Assembly (NCBI GenBank): GCA_017408885.1
Contig: JAFQTT010000003.1
Span: 124,001-188,000, forward strand
Direction: 5' to 3'
Length of the DNA stretch: 64,000 nt
Origin: Methanocorpusculum sp.
GTDB lineage: Archaea; Halobacteriota; Methanomicrobia; Methanomicrobiales; Methanocorpusculaceae
Position 1 is the first letter of the stretch. Each line of letters begins with the position of its first letter. The notes under the pieces are model-generated. The model had not been told where the DNA came from. It ran no database searches and worked only from the letters and a program-made list of their open reading frames with translations. The position numbers and the translations under genes were made by a program. This document shows, piece after piece, positions 1 to 8,815 of this stretch.

Positions 1-127
1 TTGCATTACCGCCAATGATTTTGGAGGTACTGTTCATCAGGAAAGTACCGCCGGTAACAGAGACAGCACCGCCATATTGAGCTTTACATTCGCTGTCATA
101 AGCTCCAATAGTTCCGCCGGACATGAT
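1..127 (-). repeat. Long in-frame direct repeat, copy 1 (copy 2 at 907-1033)
   Basis: Bases 1-127 and 907-1033 are nearly identical, with only a handful of substitutions, mostly at third codon positions. They are spaced 906 bases apart, a multiple of three. The repeat encodes the same block of the beta-helix protein (MNSTSKIIGGNA and the block before it). Such frame-keeping repeats can recombine to change the protein's length. Confidence 0.85.
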
Positions 128-3100
128 GAAACCGCCATTAGAAATAGAGACAGCACCGCCATAACCATTCTCTGCATGAGAGTTCTTGATAACAGAATTA
201 CCAATCATTGAAGCAGAACCGCCGGAAACAGAAACAGCACCACCGTTACCGGAGGATACAGTACAATTCTCGATGGAAGCAGAAGCACTCATGGTGAAAC
301 TGTCCTCCTCAGAAGAAACGGTGATATTGACATACACAGCACCACCACCAGTGACAGCAGTGCAGTTCAGGATTTTACTACTGCTCATAGTAAATGTTCC
401 ACCAGTAACAGATACACCGCCGCCGTTACCAACAGTCACATCATTATTAGTAGAATAAGCATGAGAACTCTTGATAACTGAACTACCGCTCATTGAAGCA
501 GAACCGCCGGAAACAGAAACAGCACCGCCATTACCGGAGGATACAGTACAATTCTCGATGGAAGCAGAAGCACTCATGGTGAAACTGTCTTTGGTTGTAT
601 CCCCATCAACATAGACATAAACACCACCACCATCTGTAACAGCAGTACAGTTCTGGATTTTACTGCCGCTCATAGTAAATGTTCCACCGGTAACAGAAAC
701 ACCGCCGCCCCTTTCCGCAGAACAACCGTTAGAGGAAATTCCGCCAATTGTACCACCAGACATAAGGGCATTTCCACCCTCAACACAAACTGCCCCTCCA
801 TTAACGGATGCTTTACTTTTCAGAATCTCAGCATACTCGCTCATGGTGAAACTGTTCCCATCAGAATAATCGGTGATATTGACATACACAGCACCACCAT
901 TAACAGTTGCATTACCGCCAATGATTTTAGAGGTACTGTTCATCAGGAAAGTACCGCCGGTAACAGAGACAGCACCACCATATTGAGCTTTACATTCGCT
1001 GTCATCAGCCCCAATAGTTCCACCGCTCATGGCGAAACTTCCTCCGGAAACTGAGACCGCACCACCATCAGCAGAGGCAGTACTCTCCTTGATAGAACCG
1101 CCTTTCATTGATGCTTTACCATTCGCAACAGCTACCGCACCACCACTGCCTTCAGTTGCCGTTGCATTCTGAATCGTACCTCCGGACATGGTGAAACTAT
1201 CACCATCTGATACATCAGTCACAGCCACATAAACAGCCCCTCCTCCTTCTTCTGCAGAAACATCAGTGATGTTTCCACCAGAGATGGAAACAGTACCTCC
1301 GGACACGTAAATAGCTCCGCCGTTTGCAGTTGCAGAAGTGGAACTGATGTTTCCGCCGGACATAGCAAAACTGCCTCCGCTCACATAAATGGCACCGCCG
1401 TTTTCTGCGTGAGCGTTCTTGATTGTACCTCCTTCCATTGTAGCCGTACCAGTCTGAATCCAGACGGCTCCACCATCAGTCTTCTGGAAGTTATAGTCTG
1501 CGGAATTGGTGTTATCAATCACTCCATCAGTCATCTCAAAGGATGAACCATCACCCTCCATCATAACCTGTCCTATGATTGTTCCACCGGTAATATTAAC
1601 AGCAGCACTTCCTGTGGAGGTTTTTCCTTTTCCTCCTCCGATTGAACCCGTGAAAATCTGACCTCCAGAGATAGTAAGTATTGCTTTTCCACCAGCACCA
1701 TTACCTCCAGTCCCTCCTCCAATTGCTGCACCTGGTTGCACAGTTTTCTGATTACCACCGCTCATGTCAAACACAGTACCGCCGATACTGCAGGCAGTAA
1801 CAACAGTACCTCCTCCAGTGATGGTGATGTCTGCATCACCACCTTTATTCTTTGTGGAGCTTCCGCCGCCAATAGCTGTACCACCAATACTCTGAGCGTA
1901 AACAGTTCCACCACTGATTAGAACCGTTCCTTTACTGCCATATTGATTACAGGAACTTCCCCCTCCGATTGCAGCAGCTGGAATAAACTGAGCAGGACTA
2001 CTGTAGGTTGATACATAGCCAAGGTTGTATGCATAAACAATACCTCCTGTGATTTCAACATAACCAATACCCCCATAACTGGTTTCTGCAATTCCTCCAC
2101 CAAGGGCAGTACCGCTTGATGCAGTTACTGCCGTAACGGTTCCTCCGTTGATAGTTACATGACCATATCCATTTCCGCCTGCCCCAATTGCAGTACAGAC
2201 ATCTGCAAGAGTTGCACCAGCATAGATAATTCCACTTTTGATAACAATTCCAACCGAATCACCCCCGCCATCATCAGCTCCGATTACAGAGTTCCAGTGA
2301 TTTGTACCTTTACCAGATTCAATGTTAGCAACAGTAAGTGTTCCTAAATCTCCGGCATCACTGTTAAAGATAATCTGAGCACCCAAATCTTTCTTTGCAT
2401 AATAATGGATATTTCCAAATCTGTTATCACCGACAAGGTTAACAGTTAATTTCCCTGATGAACCAGGGTTGAAAGCAATACCCCCATCAGAACGTGATTC
2501 AGCATCTGTCTGCTTACTCGACCAGAGATTATCAATCGTAATATTATATGTTCCAGAACCAGTAACAGAAATCCAGTTGGAAGTACTCTCTCGCCCAACC
2601 TCCCCGGCTTCTGTTTTCCAGTTGGAGATGATGCCCTCCACATCCGTATTATTCGTGATGTAGTCGCCCCAACTGCCTGAGCCTGTCGGTGATTGAACTC
2701 TTTCATATTGTGGAACAGAAATCAGTGTGTTCTCTGCTGAGATGGTAGGTTTATGATTCGTATTTGTATTTGATTGATAAACATAGTATTTATTCGAAGG
2801 AGAATAGTCCCCACTGATTGTTACTCTACGATTACTGCTGTCATAGTATGAACCAGAGTAATAATTACCATCAATCGTCACATCCCCTGCAGAAAGGTCA
2901 AAATAAATATATGTACCATCAGTCAACGGTTTCTCGTCTGCATACACAGAAACAGGCTCATATGTTCCCGCAAGCTCCTCCTCCAAAACCGTCAGTGTGG
3001 CGATAATATCATCCCGGTTCATCGTATCATCATACGTTGGTTCAGGGATACTGAGATAGAGAAGATTTGCATGCTCTTTTAAAACCGCAAGCTCATCGGC

Positions 3101-3538
3101 TGTTAATGCATAGAGAATTCCAACATCCTCATTCATTGCTGAAAGTATCTTGGAATACATACCCCAAAGGTCATCAGATGCCAGAAGCTGTTCGGCAAAA
3201 GAAAGCTGAACAGGCGGCTCTGTACTGCCGGTCAGTAAATCTGAAGAAGAAGGATCATCACCTGACGAAACTGCATCCGAAGAAGATAAATCATCTCCTG
3301 AGAACTCAGGATTAAGGGGTTCTTCAACAATATCAGGGATGTCAGTATCAAACGAATCATCAATGATATCCGGGATAACATAAAGCGAACAGCTTTCAAG
3401 ATGCCCATCTGCAGAACCGCACTCCACACAGGTATCCTGCATGAGCGCATCAGAAAACTCGTCTGAAGCTGTCGCTCCTGATAACAGACAAAGAGCCAGA
3501 AACACTGTCAGTAGAGCGCGACAAACATTTGCGGTCAT
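1..3538 (-). CDS. Secreted beta-helix repeat surface protein (adhesin-like), 3' end beyond the left edge
   Basis: Reading the minus strand from the ATG at 3538 gives an open frame with no stop down to base 1, about 1,179 codons, so the C-terminus lies outside the window. The first ~25 residues are a signal peptide (MTANVCRALLTVFLALCLLS, then an Ala-rich cleavage region before DEFSDA). An acidic Ser/Asp-rich stretch follows. After about residue 380 come Gly-rich repeats of the kind GGAVSVSGGSFAMSGGTI, with Asn, Thr and Ser ladders, as in right-handed parallel beta-helix or Pmp-like surface proteins of methanogens. I infer an exported cell-surface protein; ligand unknown. It may carry a PGF-CTERM or similar anchor beyond the window. 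In-frame long repeats lie inside it. Confidence 0.88.
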   Translation of the reverse strand, partial: MTANVCRALLTVFLALCLLSGATASDEFSDALMQDTCVECGSADGHLESCSLYVIPDIIDDSFDTDIPDIVEEPLNPEFSGDDLSSSDAVSSGDDPSSSDLLTGSTEPPVQLSFAEQLLASDDLWGMYSKILSAMNEDVGILYALTADELAVLKEHANLLYLSIPEPTYDDTMNRDDIIATLTVLEEELAGTYEPVSVYADEKPLTDGTYIYFDLSAGDVTIDGNYYSGSYYDSSNRRVTISGDYSPSNKYYVYQSNTNTNHKPTISAENTLISVPQYERVQSPTGSGSWGDYITNNTDVEGIISNWKTEAGEVGRESTSNWISVTGSGTYNITIDNLWSSKQTDAESRSDGGIAFNPGSSGKLTVNLVGDNRFGNIHYYAKKDLGAQIIFNSDAGDLGTLTVANIESGKGTNHWNSVIGADDGGGDSVGIVIKSGIIYAGATLADVCTAIGAGGNGYGHVTINGGTVTAVTASSGTALGGGIAETSYGGIGYVEITGGIVYAYNLGYVSTYSSPAQFIPAAAIGGGSSCNQYGSKGTVLISGGTVYAQSIGGTAIGGGSSTKNKGGDADITITGGGTVVTACSIGGTVFDMSGGNQKTVQPGAAIGGGTGGNGAGGKAILTISGGQIFTGSIGGGKGKTSTGSAAVNITGGTIIGQVMMEGDGSSFEMTDGVIDNTNSADYNFQKTDGGAVWIQTGTATMEGGTIKNAHAENGGAIYVSGGSFAMSGGNISSTSATANGGAIYVSGGTVSISGGNITDVSAEEGGGAVYVAVTDVSDGDSFTMSGGTIQNATATEGSGGAVAVANGKASMKGGSIKESTASADGGAVSVSGGSFAMSGGTIGADDSECKAQYGGAVSVTGGTFLMNSTSKIIGGNATVNGGAVYVNITDYSDGNSFTMSEYAEILKSKASVNGGAVCVEGGNALMSGGTIGGISSNGCSAERGGGVSVTGGTFTMSGSKIQNCTAVTDGGGVYVYVDGDTTKDSFTMSASASIENCTVSSGNGGAVSVSGGSASMSGSSVIKSSHAYSTNNDVTVGNGGGVSVTGGTFTMSSSKILNCTAVTGGGAVYVNITVSSEEDSFTMSASASIENCTVSSGNGGAVSVSGGSASMIGNSVIKNSHAENGYGGAVSISNGGFIMSGGTIGAYDSECKAQYGGAVSVTGGTFLMNSTSKIIGGNA
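206..430 (-). repeat. Long in-frame direct repeat, copy 1 (copy 2 at about 491-709)
   Basis: A segment of about 220 bases is repeated 285 bases further on, again a multiple of three. The first ~95 bases are almost identical, a middle part is diverged, and the last ~65 bases are again nearly identical. It encodes the FTMSASASIENCTVSSGNGG block of the surface protein. Together with the 906-base repeat it shows recent internal duplication of beta-helix coils. Confidence 0.82.
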
Positions 3539-3574
3539 AATTTCCCTCAAAGTGAACCGAATGAGACCAAAGTG

Positions 3575-3594
3575 AATCCTATTGTAATAGGATT
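3575..3594. promoter_or_regulatory. 20-base palindrome, copy 1, over the predicted start of transcription of the surface-protein gene
   Basis: The sequence is AATCCTATT-GT-AATAGGATT: two perfect 9-base arms around a 2-base centre. It lies 37-56 bases before the ATG at 3538. A TATA-like AAATTATGAAA (minus strand, 3604-3614) would place the start of transcription near 3584, the centre of the palindrome. An operator blocking initiation is the simplest reading. The same 20-mer recurs in reverse orientation at 4004-4023. Confidence 0.55.
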
Positions 3595-4003
3595 TGTGGT
3601 GTGTTTCATAATTTGTCGAAAATGTCTGGAAAACACTTGTAATTTCCAAGTCAATCTCAGATGTTTTAGGACAATATGTGAATCCTACAAAAATAGTCTA
3701 TAATATTCAGGTTACTGTTTTTCTTACCGGTGTTGTATTTGTGTGTATATTATGTATCATATTTTGGGTTCAATATCGGGTTTGTGATTTCTGGATTTCT
3801 GCAACACAGGTATGTATGTGTGTTCCTGATTTAGAGTGAAATCTCTTTATACTGAGGGCATTAGCTATTTTTGGGCGCGATTTAATTTCATCACGATGTG
3901 CGGATGCTGAATGTATTATGTATGCATACCTCTATCACCAACCCATTGGATTTGCCATTATGTCCACAAAATGACAATACTTTATTATTTCAGTATTGCC
4001 TAT

Positions 4004-4023
4004 AATCCTATTACAATAGGATT
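4004..4023. promoter_or_regulatory. 20-base palindrome, copy 2 (exact reverse complement of the copy at 3575)
   Basis: AATCCTATT-AC-AATAGGATT is the exact reverse complement of the 20-mer at 3575-3594, centre dinucleotide included. It lies between the end of tfrB (4128) and the surface-protein gene, about 470 bases upstream of that gene's ATG. Possible roles are a second operator site for looping, or the two ends of a 449-base inserted element. Confidence 0.5.
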
Positions 4024-4127
4024 TATTATCACAACAAATATAGTAATGAAACCTAACAACCGCATAAAGCAGCGCGATAGCGTTGCTTAGAAAATGTTTC
4101 TGAAAAAAATATAGGTTGTTAAAAACC

Positions 4128-5570
4128 TCAGCAATCCTTCTTCCGATATCCTTCAAGCATCAGGCTTGCAATATTTTTGACCGTCAGACCGGTTACCTGA
4201 TGCAGATGGAACTCGCAGAAGGGGCATACTGTCACAATATAATCTGCTCCCGTCTCTTTTACCATCTCAGCCCGAACAGCACCAATTAATGCCGCTTCTT
4301 CCGGCTGTCCGGACTTTACCCCGCCTCCGGCTCCGCAGCACCTTGGGGACATATCAACAAACTTTTCTGCAACGGATTTCAGAAGCACTCTCGGCTGCTC
4401 TGAAATGTGCTGACCGCGAAGGAGGTGACAAGGGTCATGATAAGTGTAGCTTCCCTCAACCTTTGCCGGCTCTTCGAAACCAATCTCCGCAAGGAACTCC
4501 GTGATATCTGCAACCCTGAACGGAGTATTATAATCATTCTTCAGCGTCGAACCGCATCCCGCACACATAGTAAGCACCGTATCAACACCTGCATCGACGA
4601 ATGCTTTAATATTTCTCTCCTGGAGCTCTGGAATAAATCCGGTAAATCCAGTTCTGATAAGCGGAGAACCGCAGCAAACCTGTGTTTTCGGGATGATAAC
4701 CCTGATGCCGTTTCTCCTTAAGACCTCCATCGCATCAAGTGCCGGCTGAACAACACGTCCATTGAACATGCATCCGACAAAGAATCCGACAGTTGCACGA
4801 ACCTCTCCTTCGGGCTCAATAACATCAGATACGCGCTCAAGGAAGGTAGGCTCTTTTCTCTCGACTGAACGCCCGGTTGACTCAATAAGTGAGGCTAAGG
4901 ATTTGTGCGCCGGAAGAGAAAGCCCGCGTTTTACTGCAAGCGCACGAAGTTTTTCCACAGCCTTTCGCGGGGTCTCAATACTCTTCGGGCAGACCTCCAC
5001 ACATTTGTGACAGGTGGTACAGGAGAAAAGACCTTTTGCGACTGCTTCTTCCACACGGTCTGCCTTATCCCGCGGATCGAGATTGAGCCGCTGCTGCTGA
5101 CGAATGGCTGTAGGGCCTGCATATGTCGAAGCCCCGACAGCAGGACAGGATGAAATACAGGAGAAACACTCGATACACTCGCGAAGAGGTTTTATCTCCT
5201 CAATATCATCTGCTGTAACATGAGAGCATTCAAAACATGAATCGGCGTTCAGCCATGCCATCTGTGCGATTGCGGGCGCGATATCAACAATCAAATCGCG
5301 AATACGCGGCAGGCTCAACGGCTCGATGATGTCGCCGTCTTTTGCTTCCTGCATACAGGCAAGTGCCGGTTCGCCGTTCACGCGAACCGCACACGAACCG
5401 CACTGCCCTCCGCGACAGCAGTGACGATATCCAAGAGAAGCATCAATAGTATCATGAACAGCATCCAGAACATTTAACACACGTGCTCCTTCTGAAACTG
5501 ATACCTCGTAGGTTTCGAAGTGAGGCTCAGAATCGGTTTCCGGATTGAAGCGGGAGATTATAACCTTCAT
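4128..5570 (-). CDS. tfrB: Thiol:fumarate reductase, iron-sulfur/HdrB-like subunit TfrB
   Basis: With TfrA this reduces fumarate to succinate using coenzyme M and coenzyme B thiols and releases the heterodisulfide; it serves biosynthesis (2-oxoglutarate branch). The 480-residue protein has an N-terminal [2Fe-2S] domain (CCRGGQCGSC and a later Cys), two [4Fe-4S] motifs (CIECFSCISSCP, CTTCHKCVEVCP), and a C-terminal half with two CCG-type domains (GFFVGCMFNG...CCGSP and DPCHLLRG...CCGAGGG) as in HdrB. The longest frame starts at 5651, but I choose the ATG at 5570: MKVIISRF matches succinate dehydrogenase B N-termini, GGAGG sits just upstream, and it forms a 4-base ATGA overlap with tfrA. Confidence 0.93.
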   Translation of the reverse strand: MKVIISRFNPETDSEPHFETYEVSVSEGARVLNVLDAVHDTIDASLGYRHCCRGGQCGSCAVRVNGEPALACMQEAKDGDIIEPLSLPRIRDLIVDIAPAIAQMAWLNADSCFECSHVTADDIEEIKPLRECIECFSCISSCPAVGASTYAGPTAIRQQQRLNLDPRDKADRVEEAVAKGLFSCTTCHKCVEVCPKSIETPRKAVEKLRALAVKRGLSLPAHKSLASLIESTGRSVERKEPTFLERVSDVIEPEGEVRATVGFFVGCMFNGRVVQPALDAMEVLRRNGIRVIIPKTQVCCGSPLIRTGFTGFIPELQERNIKAFVDAGVDTVLTMCAGCGSTLKNDYNTPFRVADITEFLAEIGFEEPAKVEGSYTYHDPCHLLRGQHISEQPRVLLKSVAEKFVDMSPRCCGAGGGVKSGQPEEAALIGAVRAEMVKETGADYIVTVCPFCEFHLHQVTGLTVKNIASLMLEGYRKKDC

Positions 5571-7195
5571 AAATTTGCCTCCACGATGTCGATTCCTGCC
5601 TTCTTTCCGGCAAACCATGTGTGACCGAATGGTGAATTGTCTGCCGTCCACTTCTGTTTGATGTCAGTTCTCGTGTGTGCTCCGCGTGACTCGCGGCGGA
5701 GAAGTGCTCCGCTTACCACAAGCGACGCCACAGTCAGCATATTTTCTGTAATGAAGGCATCGGCGATTTCATGTGCAGACGAGATTTTAAGCGGCATCTT
5801 CTGCATTTTTCCAATCTCACGATCGGCCACTTTCAAATCAAGTTCGTTTCTGTATATGCCGACATTATTCCACATAAGAGACTTTAGGTTTCTTCGAACA
5901 GAAGGAATTGCAGCATCACCATCATAGAGGCGGGAAATCTTAGCCTCAACAGCATCAAGTGCAGATGTGTCTATTTCTTTTACGAAAGACTTACACTTCC
6001 CGGCAGAAATTCCAGCACGCCTTCCAAACACCTGGGTGTCTGCGAGAGCGTTTCCGCCTAAACGGTTTGCTCCATGTACTCCTCCGGTGACTTCTCCTGC
6101 GGCAAAAAGATGCGGAATGGTTGTCTCTGCATCTTTTGTAATTTCAAGACCTCCCATAAAGTGGTGGGCAGTTGGAGCAACCTCCATCGGCTGAGTTCGA
6201 ATGTCTACTCCAAACTGGAGGAACTGATGAAGCATGACTGGAAGGCGTGTTTCAATCTGTTCTGCCGAAAGATGTGTTACATCAAGATACACTCCGCCGG
6301 AAGGAGTGCCTCTTCCTTCAAGAATTTCCGTGGCAATAGCCCGAGCCACGACATCTCTTGTCGAAAGCTCCATTCTTGCCGGATCGTATTTTTCCATGAA
6401 ACGCTCGCCGAGAGCATTTTTCAAAATACCGCCCTCTCCTCTGACCGCTTCTGTGATAAGCCGCCCGCGTGAATCTGCCGGATAGACGGCCCCAGTTGGA
6501 TGGAACTGTACCTGCTCCATATCGATGAGTTTTGCACCTGCTCTGAATCCAAGAGCATACCCGTCTCCTGTACCGGCAGTGGAGTTTGTTGTAACATTAT
6601 AGAGCTGACCAGCACCTCCTGTCGCCAGAATTACGGCATCAGCGGTTATCACCCCAAGTTCACCGTTTCTGTCAACTGTGACTGCCCCTATTACTTTGTC
6701 ACCGTCTTTTAAGAGCTCAAGAGCAGTTGTTTCATCTCTGATTTCCACATTCGAACCGCGAAGACGCTCTAAAAGTGTCATGACCATTTCATGACCGGTA
6801 TGGTCTCCTGCATAACAGGTCCTTGGGAAACGCTGCCCGCCAAAAGGCCTTTGGGCTATTGTATTTTCTGGAGATAGATCGAAAACAGCACCCCAGTTGA
6901 AAAGATCGCGGATTCTTGCCGGAGCTTCAGAGGCGAGTGTTTCTGCAAGTGCTTCATCATTCAGGTAAGCGCCGCCTTTTATTGTATCTTCAAAATGAAC
7001 AGATACTGCATCATTATCCGAGAGAACAGCATTGTATCCTCCCTCAGCCATAACAGTACATCCACCTTTTCCGGTAATTGTTTTGGAGATGAGAACAACA
7101 GAACCGTATTTTTCCGCTTCAACTGCGGCACGAATTCCTGCCCCGCCGGAACCGATAACTAATACATGGAAATCACTTCTGTTTTCAAATCCCAT
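5567..7195 (-). CDS. tfrA: Thiol:fumarate reductase, FAD-binding catalytic subunit TfrA
   Basis: This 542-residue flavoprotein belongs to the succinate dehydrogenase/fumarate reductase A family. Visible signs are the N-terminal Rossmann motif GSGGAGIRAAVEAE, the FAD-region GGYNAV and GGAGQLYNVTTNS, the substrate-site segment MEQVQFHPTG, and HHFMGGLEI with GEVTGGVHGANRLGGNAL near the C-terminal part. The length is typical. It is the first gene of the tfrAB operon and overlaps tfrB by four bases. A TATA-like element about 40 bases upstream (minus strand, near 7233-7243) fits a short leader with a GTGAGAAAG ribosome site. The pairing with an HdrB-like partner separates it from a membrane succinate dehydrogenase. 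Confidence 0.93.
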   Translation of the reverse strand: MGFENRSDFHVLVIGSGGAGIRAAVEAEKYGSVVLISKTITGKGGCTVMAEGGYNAVLSDNDAVSVHFEDTIKGGAYLNDEALAETLASEAPARIRDLFNWGAVFDLSPENTIAQRPFGGQRFPRTCYAGDHTGHEMVMTLLERLRGSNVEIRDETTALELLKDGDKVIGAVTVDRNGELGVITADAVILATGGAGQLYNVTTNSTAGTGDGYALGFRAGAKLIDMEQVQFHPTGAVYPADSRGRLITEAVRGEGGILKNALGERFMEKYDPARMELSTRDVVARAIATEILEGRGTPSGGVYLDVTHLSAEQIETRLPVMLHQFLQFGVDIRTQPMEVAPTAHHFMGGLEITKDAETTIPHLFAAGEVTGGVHGANRLGGNALADTQVFGRRAGISAGKCKSFVKEIDTSALDAVEAKISRLYDGDAAIPSVRRNLKSLMWNNVGIYRNELDLKVADREIGKMQKMPLKISSAHEIADAFITENMLTVASLVVSGALLRRESRGAHTRTDIKQKWTADNSPFGHTWFAGKKAGIDIVEANL

Positions 7196-7312
7196 ATCTT
7201 TCTCACTCTGTAGTTAACTATTTGCAGTAAGAAAAGATAAAGGAAGTGAATAGGACAGCATGATTTTTGCAGACGCAAGATTTACATAACACAACAGCCG
7301 AAAAAACATATT

Positions 7313-8815
7313 ATGATTCCTCACATAAAACCAAAAAGATTCAGGCATCAAAAATCTGAAGAAAATCCTCTAATAGAGATGCCCTGCGAAATATTGGAGA
7401 CGGAAAGTCTTGAAACATACTGGATAAAAGAGGATACATGCGGCGTTGAAATAATCAGAACAAAAAACAATAACCAAAAATATCATGTAATAGAGCCGAA
7501 ACTTTCCCCATTCGAAAAAGAACTCTTGAATATTACTCTAAAGGAGAGCAGAAATATCCTTGCAAAAAAATCTGCTGAAAAAACAAAAGATGAACTATTC
7601 AAAACCGCAGACAAAATCCTGTCAAGACACAAAATAACAGATACGACAAGAGACAAAATCAGATATTATCTGGAGACAACTGTCTTTGGATGGGGCAGAT
7701 TAGAGGTGCTTCGGCTCGACAAAAATATCGAAGACATCTCCTGCGTTGGAATAAATCATCCCGTATATATCTATCACCGAAAATACCGCGATATGGAAAC
7801 CGACATCTTCTTTGAAACCGAAGATGAACTGGACAACGCAGTAACTCTTTTCGCACAAAAAGCAGGAAAGCAGATTTCACTATCAAATCCGATTATCGAC
7901 GGCACACTGCCTGGAGGCTCGCGAATTCAGATAACATACGGCTCTGCTGTGTCTGCCAGAGGGACATCATTTACCATTCGCAAATTCAAGGAAGTTCCAT
8001 ACTCAGTAATCGATCTCATACAAAACCGCACATTCACAGTTGAAGAGATGGTGTATCTCTGGTTTGCTGTTGAGTACAATCACTCAATCCTTATAATCGG
8101 AGGAACTGCATCCGGGAAAACTACAACACTAAACGCGTTGTCACAGTTCATCCCTCCACTTTCGAAGATTGTAACTCTAGAAGACACACAGGAACTGATG
8201 CTTTGTCATGGAAACTGGATGCCGTCTGTTGTGCCTCCCGGAAGAAGCAGAGAGAACATCACCCTCTTTGACTTGGTAACAGCAGCCATGCGGCAAAGGC
8301 CTGAGTATCTGATTGTAGGAGAAGTCAGAGGAAAAGAAACATCAGCCCTCTTCCAGGCGATAAACACAGGCCACACCACGCTTTCCACATTCCATGCCGG
8401 AAATCTGAACAACGCGATAAACCGTCTGGAAAATCCGCCGCTGTCTGTTCCGCGCGCTATGATTTCATCGCTTGATATCATCCTGACACAGAAACGTATC
8501 GTAAAAGAGGGAGTTCAAATCAGGCGCATTACAGATATCGAGGAAATTTCCAACGGAACCGAACTCAATGTAAGTAAAGTATTCAGCTACATTGAAAAAG
8601 ATGACTGTGCAGTATTCTTGGAATCTTCAAAAGTTTACTCTGACATTCTGTCCCACACAGGGATGACAAAAGACGAGTTCGAAGCAGAAGCAGAAAGAAG
8701 AAAGAGACTTCTCTATAGTATGGCTGAATCAGGAGTAACAGATTTTCAGACAGTATCTTCTGTAATCTCCGATTACATGACAGGAGTGTTGGATGAGATC
8801 GAAACGAAGAATTGA
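7313..8815 (+). CDS. Archaeal type IV pilus/secretion ATPase (GspE/TadA/ArlI superfamily)
   Basis: The 500-residue protein is a hexameric secretion ATPase that would drive assembly of a type IV pilus-like filament. It shows the Walker A motif GGTASGKTTT (about residue 265), an Asp box region TLEDTQEL, the Walker B-type LIVGEVRGKE, and the His box NTGHTTLSTFHAG. An N-terminal ~110 residues precede the PAS-like N2 domain typical of the family. It overlaps the membrane-platform gene by 23 bases, so the two are co-translated. No prepilin, prepilin peptidase or archaellum accessory gene is next to it, so archaellum ArlI versus adhesion pilus cannot be decided; an orphan pilus module seems likelier. 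A TATA box (about 7281-7290) sits 23-32 bases upstream. Confidence 0.88.
   Translation: MIPHIKPKRFRHQKSEENPLIEMPCEILETESLETYWIKEDTCGVEIIRTKNNNQKYHVIEPKLSPFEKELLNITLKESRNILAKKSAEKTKDELFKTADKILSRHKITDTTRDKIRYYLETTVFGWGRLEVLRLDKNIEDISCVGINHPVYIYHRKYRDMETDIFFETEDELDNAVTLFAQKAGKQISLSNPIIDGTLPGGSRIQITYGSAVSARGTSFTIRKFKEVPYSVIDLIQNRTFTVEEMVYLWFAVEYNHSILIIGGTASGKTTTLNALSQFIPPLSKIVTLEDTQELMLCHGNWMPSVVPPGRSRENITLFDLVTAAMRQRPEYLIVGEVRGKETSALFQAINTGHTTLSTFHAGNLNNAINRLENPPLSVPRAMISSLDIILTQKRIVKEGVQIRRITDIEEISNGTELNVSKVFSYIEKDDCAVFLESSKVYSDILSHTGMTKDEFEAEAERRKRLLYSMAESGVTDFQTVSSVISDYMTGVLDEIETKN

Larger units (their letters stand above)
3539..4127. other. Intergenic region of 589 bases, AT-rich, no convincing gene
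   Basis: The region separates the surface-protein promoter from the end of tfrB. It contains the two inverted 20-base palindromes, a direct repeat of CAAAGTGAA near 3548 and 3568, and AT-rich sequence with several possible TATA boxes. A 73-codon minus frame (3935-4156) overlaps the end of tfrB, has no recognisable protein features, and I do not accept it as a gene. Confidence 0.6.

Noticed and set aside
1-1036. Evenly repeated short sequences that might be a CRISPR array
   Set aside because: Spacings are uneven, units are protein-coding in one frame and no spacer-repeat alternation exists.
1-3450. Several 60-90-codon frames on both strands
   Set aside because: They are antisense or out-of-frame shadows of the long repetitive surface-protein gene, created by its Gly/Ser-rich codons.
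3935-4156. 73-codon minus frame after tfrB
   Set aside because: It overlaps tfrB, has no ribosome site and no protein features.
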